DNA of 64,000 bases, taken from Gaeumannomyces sp. JS-464 (taxonomy: Eukaryota; Ascomycota; Sordariomycetes; Magnaporthales; Magnaporthaceae). Positions 33,986-43,581 of this stretch are shown here, one piece after another (within the stretch, counting starts at the first letter, position 1; each line of letters begins with the position of its first letter). The notes below the pieces were generated by a model. The model did not search any database. It saw only the letters and a program-made list of their open reading frames with translations, and was not told the DNA's origin. The translations under genes and the position numbers were made by a program. The stretch covers positions 9,424,001 through 9,488,000 of the forward strand of contig NGZR01000001.1 in NCBI GenBank assembly GCA_002197995.1, written 5' to 3'.

Positions 33986-34155
33986 TGTTAAAGGTGGCTT
34001 GGAGTTACGTGGGTGGCAACTGGTGCCTTATAGCTTTAAGCCTATGCACTGGCCCTGGTATTTTGGCCTGCGCGCGCTTTAGCCCGCGATTTAATAAAGT
34101 AGCTAAGGAACAATTACCAATCACTTCGGGTGCCTGTTATCGCGCACTTCCATTA
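33986..34155 (+). repeat. 3' LTR of copia B
   Basis: This LTR is 170 bp, begins TGTTAAAGGTGGCTT and ends CACTTCCATTA, followed by the TSD CACGG. The frame 33970-34182 that runs across it is not a gene. Confidence 0.92.
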
Positions 34156-34160
34156 CACGG
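34156..34160. repeat. Target-site duplication CACGG, right copy
   Basis: Exact repeat of 28791-28795. LINE-4 resumes for about 40 bases. Confidence 0.9.
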
Positions 34161-34186
34161 CGAACACGGCCCCAAGTATTAACTTT

Positions 34187-34198
34187 TTGTCGGTTAAG
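34187..34198. repeat. 12-bp target-site duplication of LINE-5, left copy
   Basis: TTGTCGGTTAAG, repeated at 42498-42509. After the second copy LINE-4 ORF2 continues in order (CTGTTTACGGCGG), matching other LINE copies near 62640. Confidence 0.85.
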
Positions 34199-35007
34199 CC
34201 CGGAACGCCCGAAACGCTTAGTTCGAAAGTAACTTCCTGGAACGATATAAGGCTATAAGCTTTCCGCCGATACCATAGCGCTTACCCGACGCTTTGCAAT
34301 TACACCGGAAGGTATTACAACGGCTAATAGCCGCACGTACGGGTTACGGGGATTTCGATTAGTATTACCGAAAGTTTAAACACGAAAACGATAACTCGTG
34401 CCGTTATAGGGAAAATAAATCCCCTTCCCACTTTGTATTTTACAAACTAGTTAAAGCAAAGGAAAACAAATGGCTTATAGCAATCCCCGCCCCGACTTTT
34501 AATAAGCCCGGGTATTAAAAACGGCTGTTATAAAAGCCTTTCCTTTTTGCCTCGTTCGTTAAAGCTACCAACTATTTCACTATCGCCGGACGATAGTAAC
34601 AAAGCATAACAGCCCATATACTACCTATTTTTTTTCTTTTAGCATATACACTTTTTTTTATACCACCCGGATTAACAATAAGCCCGTTAGTTTCTCGTAA
34701 CCCCGGCCGGACTTAAAGGTGGTTTTAAAAACCCCCCGCTTAGCTTCGCCCTTTTCCCCGGTATACCCGCCGGCCGAACGCACTACTACCACCGCCGCGC
34801 TTATAACGCCCCGGCGTTTTATACGCCTTAGTATTAATTACCCGCTTACTAATAAAAAGCGCTAAAATACGGCCCGACCTTCGTATACCTTTAGGTTTAA
34901 TTTGCTAACCGCCGTAATAGCAGCATTTTAACCTAATGTGTATAGCTTACATAGCGCTAACACGTTATATGCCTTTTGGGAAATAGGAACTGGTAAATCC
35001 TAATTAG

Positions 35008-35012
35008 CTAAC
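35008..35012. repeat. Target-site duplication CTAAC, left copy of gypsy copy 2
   Basis: CTAAC here and TTAAC at 42464-42468. They differ by one C/T transition, consistent with RIP after insertion. Confidence 0.75.
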
Positions 35013-35458
35013 TGTTACAATCAAGGGTTTGCTCCTAAAGTAAGGCACTTCGAGGGTGGAAAGGACAGTATCGCCGGTCTAGTTAACAGGGGGAACACGT
35101 AACTTAAAAGGACAATTTAATTGCTTGCCCCAGGGGATGCCTGGGAGCTAACTTAAGTTAACTAATGCCGAAGCCTTAGTTAAAGCTACTTAAACAGTAG
35201 GAAATCCATCCTTTATATATACGCTGCCTTTTGCTATATGTTGGGTCGGATTTGTGGTTTTGCTACAAATTTACAAATCCCTTTTGGATTTGTTACTTTG
35301 TTATAAATCCACAAATTCTTTTTGGATTTATTACTTTGCTATAAATCCACAAATCCCTTTTAGTTTACGTAACTTTACGTAACCGGGGCGGGGCGGAGCA
35401 CCACTTTAAAGCCCCCTCCTGCTTTGCTATTTTAAAGGCTTGCATGCTGGTCGTAATA
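35013..35458 (-). repeat. 3' LTR of gypsy copy 2
   Basis: This LTR is 446 bp, begins TGTTACAATCAAGGG and ends GGTCGTAATA, where the terminal CA became TA. It includes tandem ACAAATC-CTTTTGGATTT segments (about 35240-35360). Confidence 0.92.
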
Positions 35459-35460
35459 TT

Positions 35461-35474
35461 AGGTTTCCCTTTTT
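35461..35474 (-). promoter_or_regulatory. Polypurine tract of gypsy copy 2
   Basis: On the minus strand AAAAAGGGAAACCT lies just before the 3' LTR, consistent with plus-strand priming and with the element's orientation. Confidence 0.6.
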
Positions 35475-35572
35475 AAATTAAATCCTTTTAATTACGTTTT
35501 ATCGCCCCGCCTTTTATTAATAGTAAGTACTTTTTTTCCTTACTATTTCCCATCCCCTTTTATTTTAACAAA

Positions 35573-36106
35573 ATGTCCGGTCGGGTGCGAAAACGTCCTT
35601 TTACGAAGAAAACCGTTAGTCGTAAGGAGCTTTTAGCAATTGTTTTCCTTAATTGCTACGAAATGCCTTCCTATTCGTACTATTACGAGGTTTTAAAGCG
35701 TAAAAGGTGTAAAACCTCCCCTTAAAACTCGTTTCGGTGCGTGGAGTGTTTTCGGATTAACCGCTCGGGGTGCGACATTTTAAGGCTTTTTCTTTTTAAA
35801 TTTCGGAATATCGTCGTTTAGCACTTTAAATTTAAAGTTAAGCTGGAAAAAGCGGAGGAGAAAGTCCTCCGTTTTCGGAAACAAAAACGAATGTGGCTGG
35901 AAAAGATAATGCGCGCGGTGCGTCGCGGCATTAACTCGGTGGAGGAGTTGGAGCGTGTCGAGCGGGAGGAGGCCGACTAGGCGGCCCGCTAGGCTGCCTC
36001 GCTTTCCGAGCCTTTTGTAGCTCCTTCCGTTCCTTCCGGCTGGCAGGTGCCCGGGGTTAATCCTAACCTGGACCTGCTTGCCCTTTTTAACCAGGGTAAG
36101 TTGTAA
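35573..36106 (+). pseudogene. Antisense reading frame inside gypsy copy 2, 177 codons, RIP-stopped
   Basis: From ATG at 35573 to TAA at 36104-36106 a single frame holds for 531 bases without a frameshift. It has only a few internal TAA or TAG codons, each explained by one C-to-T or G-to-A change from Gln or Trp. The predicted protein starts MSGRVRKRPFTKKTVSRKEL and has a small Cys cluster with RCVECFRINRSGCD. A charged helical region follows (KLEKAEEKVLRFRKQKRMW, RAVRRGINSVEELERVEREE), likely a coiled coil, then a Pro-rich tail ending NLDLLALFNQG. It lies opposite to gypsy pol, between integrase and 3' LTR. It resembles uncharacterised proteins I associate with fungal repeats, but I cannot name a family. 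No catalytic motif is seen. Confidence 0.6.
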
Positions 36107-36127
36107 CTCCCTTTAATAACTTCCTTA

Positions 36128-36197
36128 GGTTTTGTGGCGCATTGGGCGTGGTTTTAGTTTTTTTGCCGAGGTTTCGGGTTCGAATCCCGGCACGACC
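36128..36197 (+). tRNA. tRNA-like relic 1, anticodon unclear
   Basis: Seventy bases ending in a strong T arm (TCGGG, loop TTCGAAT, CCCGG) and CACGACC. The 5' end GGTTTTG pairs partly with that acceptor strand. TGGCGCATTGG resembles the A box and D arm (GCGC with GCGT). The anticodon arm has decayed into a T-run, so no isotype can be given. A pseudogene or a tRNA-derived fragment is more likely than a working tRNA. Confidence 0.35.
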
Positions 36198-36248
36198 GTA
36201 AGGGTCGACGAGTTTTCGGGCTTGCCCCGGAGCTTATCGAACCTCTAT

Positions 36249-36269
36249 TTTCTTTTTTTTTTTTTTTTG
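36249..36269. repeat. Poly-T run
   Basis: A T run of about 17-20, interrupted once by C near its start. It lies about 50 bases after tRNA-like relic 1 and could act as a pol III terminator, or be a homopolymer remnant. Confidence 0.6.
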
Positions 36270-36328
36270 CTAACCGTTCGGTGCAAACTTTTTACCTTAT
36301 TTGGTTTTAGTAAATATACCTTTTCCTT

Positions 36329-36400
36329 AACCTAATGGTGTAATAGTAACACTTTTTACCTTTTAGCCGGAAATCCCAGGTTCGATTCCTAGCTAAACTA
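36329..36400 (+). tRNA. tRNA-like relic 2, RIP-damaged
   Basis: D arm GTGT, loop AATAGTA, ACAC pairs perfectly. T arm CCAGG, loop TTCGATT, CCTAG pairs except for one G-to-A change. The acceptor strands AACCTAA and CTAAACT pair fully if four G-to-A changes are reversed. The spacing from D arm to T arm is that of a class I tRNA. The anticodon stem is disturbed, so isotype is not assigned. It lies inside gypsy copy 2, in the same orientation as relic 1 and about 130 bases from it. Confidence 0.5.
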
Positions 36401-36599
36401 GGGTTTTTCCTGTTATAACCGTTTATACGCACGGGGCACGGCCGGCGTATATATAAACGGCTGCGGTAAGCGACCCGCTTTTTTGCCTTTGCTAACCTTC
36501 GTTTAAAAGTTTTTGCTAATATTCCTATAAAGCTTTTTAGCAATTTTTAAAATTAATTCCTTTTTCCCACGTGTTTTTTTCGTAACCATACCTTTTCCA
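36401..36599. other. Unassigned part of the extra segment of gypsy copy 2
   Basis: AT-rich and without a supported gene. A minus-strand frame at 36307-36543 is basic and crosses the tRNA-like relic, so it is not taken as coding. Similarity with gypsy copy 1 resumes near 36615. Confidence 0.4.
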
Positions 36600-36619
36600 T
36601 TTAACCAGGTACTTTTTAA

Positions 36620-37900
36620 ACTTATATTTTGGTTTATAGTTTAGGATTTTTTTAATTTCGTACTTTTATTTTAGGTCGACTTTTATTAACTCGTTACTTT
36701 TAAAGCTTAATAGCGTTAATTTAAATAGGGAAATATAAAAAACCGGGTGGGATTTTATGGTTAGTAATAGTTAAAGTTTGTAATTTACGTTCGAACCCTT
36801 TTTTAATACCTTAAACGGTTCCAATTTTTTATGGTTTAATTTATCGCTCGGTCGTTTCGTTTTAATATTCCGTCGAAAAAGATAAACGCTATCCCCCTTT
36901 TTAAAGGTTGGTTTTTTAATCCTTTTTTTATTTGCTTAAGTAATTATGCGGTGCCGTAGCTTTTTTAGCTTTGCTTAAAAGTGTTTATGCAGTTTAATAA
37001 GCTCCGTTATTTGTATTTCCGCTGTTAAAGCATGTTTTCTTGCCTTGGGTTCCTTATACGCTGTAAGCGTAAACCTATAATTCGCATAAAACGGTATGGT
37101 TTTTATACTTTTATAAATTAAATTGTTATAAGCGAATTAAGCTATAGGAAGTAATTGTATTTAATCGTTTTATTTATAGTTAACGTAATAACGTAAATAT
37201 TACTTTATGGTTTAATTCGTTCGTTTCGTTTGTTTATTTGTTTAAAGGTGGTAAGTTATAAATAAGGAGTGTTTTGCTCCTAGCCTGCTCGTAAACCCTT
37301 TTTAAAACTTGCTTATAAACAACTTGTTTTTATCCGTAATTAGGCGGTTTGGCGTGCCGTGTTCCGCTATTACGTGCTTAATAAAAACGTACGTTAGCTT
37401 CGTAACGTCGCTGCTTTCCTTATATGGTAAAAATAAAGCGTATTTAGTAAGTTTATCCATTATTACCAATACATTGTCGTACTTTACTCCGGTTATCGGT
37501 TTTTTGGATTGGGGAAGTTTAATAACGAAATTTATAGTAACTTCTTGCTATGCCTCGCTCGGCGCTAGCAAAGGTTGCAAAAGCTTATAAGGCTTATGCT
37601 TGTTGGCTTTGTTTTTAACGCAGCTTTCGCAATTTTTTATCGCGTTTTGTACTTCGGCTCGAGTTCCTATAAACCCGTAATATTGTTATAGCCGTTTTCA
37701 CGTTTTAGTTACGCTTTAATAGCTATGTGCTAATTGGCTGTAAACCTATTAAATTCTTTTTAGGGTTTAAATTTCTTTTTATCGAACCGTTTTAGCGAAA
37801 ATCCTTTATGCCGGGATTAAAAATTCGTTTAGTTCTTTTGCTAGGATTACTCGTGTTTTTTTAGGTATTGCAACCTAATGGTTCGGTTGTCGGCTTAAAG
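36620..37900 (-). pseudogene. Integrase remnant of gypsy copy 2
   Basis: Same region as 1440-2700. The core near 37330-37400 encodes, on the minus strand, LTYVFIKHVIAEHGTPNRLI-like sequence. The plus-strand open frame at 37309-37590 is antisense. Broken by stops. Confidence 0.72.
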
Positions 37901-37904
37901 CGTC

Positions 37905-39010
37905 CGCCCGGCCGTTTTCCGACCCTTTCCGGTACTCGATCCGAACGTCGTAGTTTTGCAAAAACTCGCTTTAACGGGCTTGCCGTTTGTTTAGGTTTTT
38001 GCTTATAATAAAGTGCGTTAGGTTTTTATGGTTTATATACATTATAACTTAATGCTTTACTTTATAAAGGTATGGCCGCCACTTTTTAAATGCTCGAATT
38101 ATCGCTAAAAGTTTTTTATCGTGGATTTAGTAGTTTAACTTAAGTTTATTTAGCTTTTGCGAAAAAAACGCGCAAAGGTGCAACCGCTTTTGGTCGTTTC
38201 GCTATCCGAGTTAGCCGCCGATCGCGTAATCCGACGCGTTAGTTTTAACCTCGAAAGGTTTTTTTAAGTTTGGAAATGCTAACACTGGTTCTTTTAACAC
38301 GGCGTCCCGTAATTGCTTAAAAGCCTTTTATTTTTACCTTTCCCAATGGAATTAGTGGTCGTTTTTAGTAAGGTTCGTAAATGGTATAGCGATTTTGCTA
38401 TAATTACAAATAAACCGTTTGTAAAAGTTTAAAAACCCTAAAAACCCTCGTATTTCCGTAACGTTTTAAATATAAGCCACTTTTTAACTTCCTTAACTTT
38501 TTTAGGGTTTATGCAAACTTGTCCGGGTGTAACTATAAATTTTAAAAAAGCGACTTTTTGCAAATGCCATTCGCACTTTTTTAGCTTAACGAGGAGCTTT
38601 GCGTTAAGCAGCTTTTAAAGCACTTTATGCGTGCTATTTATGCTTTTTTATCGTTTCCGAAAAAATTAGGATATTATCCAAATACGCGAAAATAAAAATG
38701 TCGAGGTATTCGCGTAATATATAATTAATTATCCTTTAAAACGTAGCTAATGCGTTAATAAGCCCGAAGGTTATTAACTAAGGATTGTAGCATTTAAACC
38801 TTATTTTAAAAGCTGTAAGCCACTTTTAACCCCTTTTAATCCGTATTAAATTATAAGCTTTCCGTAAGTTTAAAACCGTAAAGTATTAGGCTTTGCCGAG
38901 CTTATCGCGCAATTCGTCGATAAAAGGTAAAAAATACCGATTTTTTATCGTAACCTCGTTTAACGAGCGGTAATCGATGCATATTCGTTCCGTTCCGTTT
39001 TTTTTCCTTT
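37905..39010 (-). pseudogene. RT and RNase H remnant of gypsy copy 2
   Basis: On the minus strand the RT starts near 38990 with [21 protein letters not shown] and [11 protein letters not shown]. The catalytic block near 38690 reads FIFAYLDNILIFSE, with the second Asp of YLDD changed to Asn. RNase H follows with FEVKTNASDYAIGG (Asp to Asn at the first site), LLAIIRAFKKWRPYL and RKGSENGRADALSRQP, the usual end of gypsy RNase H. Best-preserved pol segment of this family. Confidence 0.85.
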
Positions 39011-39049
39011 TTTATAAAATCCCGTTTTTATTAAAAAATCGGAAGGTTT

Positions 39050-39800
39050 AATGTATCCCTTCCGTAAGTTTTCTTTTAGCTGTTTTTTTAACACCTTTTA
39101 TTGCCGAAGGTTAAGCTGGTATAGCTTTTGGTTTAAATTGCGTTTTTAGCTTAAGTTTAATTTCCAAATCGAACGGTTTATGTTCGGAAAGCACCGTTTT
39201 TAGGTTTTTCCGAAACAGTTTTTCGTATTTGTGGTATTTTTCCGGAACATTCGCGAGCCGTTTTTTAGTATTAGTTGGATTGTTTTGGTCGCTTTTCGCT
39301 TTAAATAATCGCGTACTTGTCGATATTAAATGCAAAAGTGAACTGCCAAATCCTGTTACCTTATAACTTCCTTTCGTTACTTTTTATGCTTACGGTTTGG
39401 GGTTCGTAACTAATAAACCGTTTTAATTATTTATAGTTTCTTTTATTAAATTTAACCGGAACCCAATTTATCCGTAAGTTATTTTTCCTAAATTAAAGGA
39501 TTTCGAAAATCACGTTTCCTTTTTTTATATTTAGCTTATCCAATATAATAAAACGTTTCCCCGCTCCGGGTGCGTAATGTTATTAGCTGTGTTTTTCGGT
39601 CGATCTATCCTTTATTATAAGCGATAGGTATTTTTTCGACCGTTTTTAATTGGTACGGTTAGCGTTTTTAACTTATAAAATACCATATTATTTAACCGCT
39701 TATAACGATACGTAATCGCTTTATACTCCGCAATCGATTATCATTTTAACCTTTTTCCTTTAACATTTTATCCGAAATATTAGTAAGTTATACGGTTAAT
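39050..39800 (-). pseudogene. Protease and pre-RT linker of gypsy copy 2
   Basis: The clean stretch 39111-39335 reads VPEKYHKYEKLF and EHKPFDLEIKL, the well-known region just before gypsy RT. The protease site near 39740-39760 reads MIIDCGV, a stop, SDY, so D-C-G is retained here while copies 1 and 3 have lost the Gly. Confidence 0.72.
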
Positions 39801-40990
39801 TCGATTTTGCCATCGCGAAGGTTTTTATCGGTTTTTTTTCTTTTTTCCTACTCCGTGCCCTCCGCTCGGGTAATTCGCTTAGTTTTTTAATAAAAGAAAC
39901 GAGTACCGTACGTTCGTCCTTTTGTTTGGGTCGAACGGAACATACGCTCGCGCGATCCCCTAATGCCAAACCTTCGCCTTTTATGCCATATGTTTTTTGC
40001 ATTCCGCAGTTTTACATTTTTCCTAATCGAGCGTTTTAATAACGCATAGTATTAGGTACCGCTCGCTGGTTTAAAAACTGCGGTAAACCTGCCAACCCGG
40101 GCTGGTTCCCACCGTGGCAATTGGAATACTAAACGGGTTTAACTTTTAGCTCGCTTTTTAACTTTCGTGGAAAAAAATCGTGCTTAAGCTTAAATTGTAA
40201 GTAAAATTTGCATTTTCCGTGGATACATTTTGCCTAAAAAAGGTACAAATGTTTAAAATGTTTCATATCGATGCTGGGGTGGTCCTCGGGTTTTAACGCA
40301 GTTTGTTCCGGTTTGCTAACGTCGTTAAACCGGTAGTTAGCATACTTAACTTCCTGCTAATCGTTAAACCATAACAAAGGTTAGCCGTTATTTCCGTTCG
40401 CTAAAATAGCGTAACATAACGGGCTATTTGGGTGTTTTGGGATTTTAACGTTTTAAAAACATACCGAAATATCGAAGGGCGTAAAAACGTGCTAATCTTT
40501 TTAGCTTGCTTGCTTTTCGCGAACTATAAGTACGAAGGTTCCGCCGTTCGGGCCTTTCGCTCGTTCCCAAAACTCGGCCGTTTCGAAATTTTAACCACCT
40601 CGGTTTATTTTAGCGTTAATGTTAAAATCTTTTAACTTTCGGAAAAGGTGTGTTTAACCTAAAGGTTTTTTTCGGGCTTTTCCTTCCTCCGCGTTATTTG
40701 CTAAGATTGCTTCTTTTTAAATCCCGCGAAAAGCGGTGTCGTTTTCCCCTTTTAAATCCTCGGGTTCGGAAATAATCCGCTGTTTTCCCTCGCTATCGTA
40801 CTCGAGCCTTATAGCTTTAAACATGCAAATGCTTTAAAGCTTCCGAGGATACCATTCGGTAGCCTTTTTATCGGATTAGTATATAGCATATAATTCGTTG
40901 TAATAACACGTCCAGCTAAACGCCACTTTAAAGCATAATCCCTTTTGTATTAAGCTTTTTTGCGTTCGTTAAAAGTTCGCTACTTGGCGG
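39800..40990 (-). other. Gag-protease spacer of gypsy copy 2
   Basis: About 1.2 kb between the CCHC knuckle and the protease, present at the same place in copies 1 and 3. A minus-strand reading includes ANFTYNLSL and LAGLPQF-like blocks that recur in copy 3 (46600-46750). No family is recognised. The short clean frame 39796-40002 is Lys-rich. Part of the polyprotein, or a separate domain of unknown role. Confidence 0.45.
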
Positions 40991-40999
40991 TTATTATCC

Positions 41000-41975
41000 C
41001 GCTAAAGGCAATTAACTTTTATGTGGCTAGTTTAGCCGCATTTAAAACACTTCCCGTTTTTCGGGTTTTGTTTTTGCTTTTTTTACTGCCTTTATTACTG
41101 GTAAGCGGCTCCCGCACTAAGGTTTATAAAGCTTAAATGCGTCCCGTAAACCGTAATAGGTTACTGCTTAACCTTTTTCTAATTGGCCTTATTATTTTAT
41201 GCCGCACTTTTAAAACCATATCCTTTCTTTTTTTATTATCGTTCGTACAATTTATCGCTAATGCGAACCGCGTCCCTAACGTAATCCGTAAAAAATTCCG
41301 GGCGATCCTATTTTGCGAGTTTATCCTTTACGTTTTCGCGTAATTCGTTATAAAAATGCAGCATTAACGTGGCGTCGCTCCAATCGAGCTTAATGCTAAT
41401 TCGTTAAAAGTTCGCTGCGTATTTGGTTGCAAACCCTCGCTATTTAAAAGCCAGCAAGTTTTTTCGGCAATTCGGGTTTCGTCGACTGTACCGAACACTT
41501 TTCCGACCTTTTTTCCGAAGGTTTCGAAGCTGGCGAAAATAAGTTTAATAGCTTTTTAGCTATTTTTATACCTTTTAAAATAGTCGCTTTAGGTCGGTTA
41601 AAACCATTTTTTCACCTTGCCGTTTAACCTGGTAGCAGCGTAAGCGACTTTTTATTTTTCGTTTACGAATTGTTATTCGTAAAACTTGAAATAGCTTTTG
41701 CATTCGGTAAAAAACGTTTTAAACTTACCGTTTTCCCTTTCGTAAAGGTCCGGGGACGGAAACTTGTACGTTTTAACCGCAATGGGCGTTTCGAGGGACA
41801 TTAACTTTATAGTAAGTTGCTTTACCTCGGCCTGGCCTTTGGCGATTTCGTTCGACATAAGTTTAAAAAGGCTGGCCGTATTAGCGGCTTTATTAAAGTC
41901 GTATTTAACACCGTTAAAGGTAAAAACCGTAGTTTTTCCTTTTTAAGCTTTTTGCTGCTATTAGCTATAATTGCA
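41000..41975 (-). pseudogene. Gag remnant of gypsy copy 2
   Basis: The minus-strand start reads MSNEIAKGQAEVKQL, then YKFPSPDLYERENGKFKTFF and CKSYFKFYE (clean stretch 41673-41858). This is the start of a Retrotrans_gag capsid. The CCHC knuckle near 41020-41055 reads CFKCG, a stop, TSHIKVN with its last Cys uncertain. A start Met near 41858 fits the position just inside the 5' LTR, but the frame could begin further upstream. Confidence 0.78.
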
Positions 41976-42017
41976 CTGTCCTTCCTCCGACGAGGTATTA
42001 AACAGGATTAGTTAAAG

Positions 42018-42463
42018 TGTTACAATTAGGGGTTTGCTCCTAAGGTAGGGCATTTCGGGGGTGGAAAAAACAATATCGCCGGTTTAATTAACAGGGGAAC
42101 ACGTAACTTAAAAGGACAATTTAATTGCTTGCCTTAGGGGATGCTTAGGAGCTAACTTAGGTTAACTAATGCCGAAGCCTTAATTAAAGCTACCTAAAAC
42201 AGTAGGAAATCCATCCTTTATATATACGCTGCCTTTTGCCATGTGTTGGGTCGGATTTATGGCTTTGCTATAAATCCACAAATCCTTTTTGGATTTGTTG
42301 TTTTATTACAAATCCATAAATCCTTTTTGGATTTATTGCTTTGCTACAAATCTACAAATCCCTTTTGGTTTACGTAATTTTACGTAACCGGGGCGGGGCG
42401 GAGCACCACTTTAGGGCCCCCTTTTACTTTGCTGTTTTGGGGGCTTGCATGCTGGTCGTAACA
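42018..42463 (-). repeat. 5' LTR of gypsy copy 2
   Basis: This LTR is 446 bp, begins TGTTACAATTAGGGG and ends GGTCGTAACA. Same length as the 3' LTR; differences are mostly C/T or G/A. Confidence 0.92.
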
Positions 42464-42468
42464 TTAAC
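42464..42468. repeat. Target-site duplication TTAAC, right copy of gypsy copy 2
   Basis: Pairs with CTAAC at 35008-35012, one transition apart. LINE-5 3' end continues with GTTAAATATAC. Confidence 0.75.
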
Positions 42469-42497
42469 GTTAAATATACTTTTTTTTTTCTTTTTCC

Positions 42498-42509
42498 TTG
42501 TCGGTTAAG
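42498..42509. repeat. 12-bp target-site duplication of LINE-5, right copy
   Basis: TTGTCGGTTAAG, identical to 34187-34198. LINE-4 continues after it. Confidence 0.85.
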
Positions 42510-43470
42510 CTGTTTACGGCGGTATGGCTGGTAATAAAGGAATACGTTAAGGCTTTTTTTAAAGCATGCTTTAAAGCTAAACACCATTTAAGCCCTTTCC
42601 GCACAGCGGAAGTGGTTATGCTTAAAAAGTTAAACAAATCGAATATAACGGATCCGAAATCCTACCGCTTAATAGCTTTACTTCCATGCTTAAAAAAAGG
42701 GCTAAAACGATTAATAACTTCGCGGATGGCATTTTTCACGCTATAACACGGGCTAATTACCTCGTAATACGCTAAGGTAACTTTTAAAAAGGCCGCTATC
42801 GATTTAACCGTTTGCGTGGCTTACAAGGTAAAACGAGCTTTGCAAAACCACAAAGCGGCCGCTTTCGTTATAATAAACGTATAAAAGGCTTTTAACGCTG
42901 TACTTCGCTAAAGGCTTTTTTGGAAGCTGTTAAACTAAAAATGGAACTTAATTTTAATACGGTGGGTATTTTTTTTGCAAAGGATAGGCTAATTTAAATG
43001 CGTTTAAAAAACGTTACGGTAACTTTTTTTCCCCCGAACTACGGGCTACCTTAAAGGTTACCGGCTTTATTAGTTTTATTTATGCTATATATAGCCGAAA
43101 TCCTACTTAAAGCAAAAGCTGTTAAGTACGAATATGCGAACGATATAAGCATATGCGTAACGGGCAATTTTCCGAAAAAGTGCTTTCGTAAAACAAAGGC
43201 AACGGTAACGAAAATCCTTCGTTAAAGCAAAGCTAATAAGGTTGCTTTTAACCCGAGAAAATGCGAACTTATGCATTTCTTTAAGCAAAAAAACCTTATA
43301 ACCCCGGCGGTAAAAACTAAAAGTTTAACCATATAACAAATTGCAAAAAGCTTTAAAAGCTTTGCAATTTTACGATAGTTAAGCGTTTTTTCGACCAAAG
43401 GCTTAATTTCGGGCGGCACGTTAATAATAGGGTTATAAAAGCTTTAAACATTATTAACTACTTTTAAAAG
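42510..43470 (+). pseudogene. LINE-4 reverse transcriptase, continued
   Basis: Clean stretch 42498-42746 includes SPFRTAEVVMLKKLNKSNITDPKS, then YRLIALLPCLKKGLKRLI, the LINE RT start. The catalytic site near 43130 reads YEYANDIS, YADD with Asp to Asn. Similarity to other copies ends near 43470 within the thumb region, so RNase H and 3' UTR are missing. Confidence 0.78.
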
Positions 43471-43581
43471 TTGTAATAAGCTAAGCTAATAAATAGTGGC
43501 TAATAAAAGCTTAAACAATGTTATTTTGTAAAATAAAAAAAGAATAAATAAAAAAAAGTTAGCTTAATCCTGAAAGCTATT
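43471..43581. other. Unassigned AT-rich spacer
   Basis: About 110 bases with AATAAAAAAAG-like runs between the broken end of LINE-4 and the solo LTR. No feature seen. Confidence 0.4.

Larger units (their letters stand above)
28796..34155 (+). mobile_element. Ty1/copia retrotransposon B, complete but degraded
   Basis: A 5,360-bp element with two 170-bp LTRs and a 5-bp TSD in LINE-4. The order gag, protease, integrase, RT, RNase H defines Ty1/copia. A primer-binding site that fits the initiator tRNA anticodon arm follows the 5' LTR, and AAGGGG precedes the 3' LTR. All domains are recognisable but broken by RIP-type stops. Confidence 0.9.
35013..42463 (-). mobile_element. Ty3/gypsy retrotransposon, copy 2, complete with both LTRs
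   Basis: A 7,451-bp reference copy of the gypsy family of this window. On the minus strand the order is 5' LTR (42018-42463), gag with CCHC, a spacer of about 1.2 kb, protease, RT, RNase H, integrase, then an extra segment of about 1.1 kb with an antisense frame and tRNA-like relics, then the 3' LTR (35013-35458). No chromodomain was found after the integrase. All frames carry stops and catalytic changes. Copies 1 and 3 lack the extra segment because of truncation. Confidence 0.9.
34199..42497 (+). mobile_element. 5'-truncated LINE (LINE-5) nested in LINE-4 and split by gypsy copy 2
   Basis: Begins inside the end of ORF2 (CCCGGAACGCCCG, as at 19770) and includes the C-terminal CCHC region, the end YFTIAGR near 34590 and the 3' UTR to 35012. 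Gypsy copy 2 interrupts 13 bases before the 3' end. The rest of the end (GTTAAATATAC) and a T/C tail appear at 42464-42497. A clear case of incomplete target-primed reverse transcription. Confidence 0.85.
25330..43470 (+). mobile_element. LINE-4, Tad-like, interrupted by a copia element and a second LINE
   Basis: Starts with the 5' leader shared with 15438 and 59161 and runs through ORF1 (25815-27410), endonuclease (27470-28480) and pre-RT. A copia element interrupts it at 28796-34155. After 34156-34198 it is interrupted again by a truncated LINE (34199-42497), then continues through RT from 42510 to about 43470, where similarity ends. Removing the two inserts and one copy of each TSD gives a continuous ORF2. 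Its own 3' end is missing. It is more mutated than LINE-3, with most CpA lost. Confidence 0.83.

Noticed and set aside
33849..34182. Two overlapping plus-strand frames near the copia B 3' LTR
   Set aside because: They cross the polypurine tract and LTR, and equivalent 5' LTR sequence has no such frame in a coding context.
34187..34210. Simple internal deletion of LINE-4 at 34198
   Set aside because: The missing part resumes at 42510 after an exact 12-bp repeat, so a nested 5'-truncated LINE with TSD explains it better.
35013..35458. Tandem AT-rich segments in gypsy LTRs as a possible CRISPR-like array
   Set aside because: Units are short and degenerate, lie inside LTRs, and have no unique spacers; the organism is eukaryotic.
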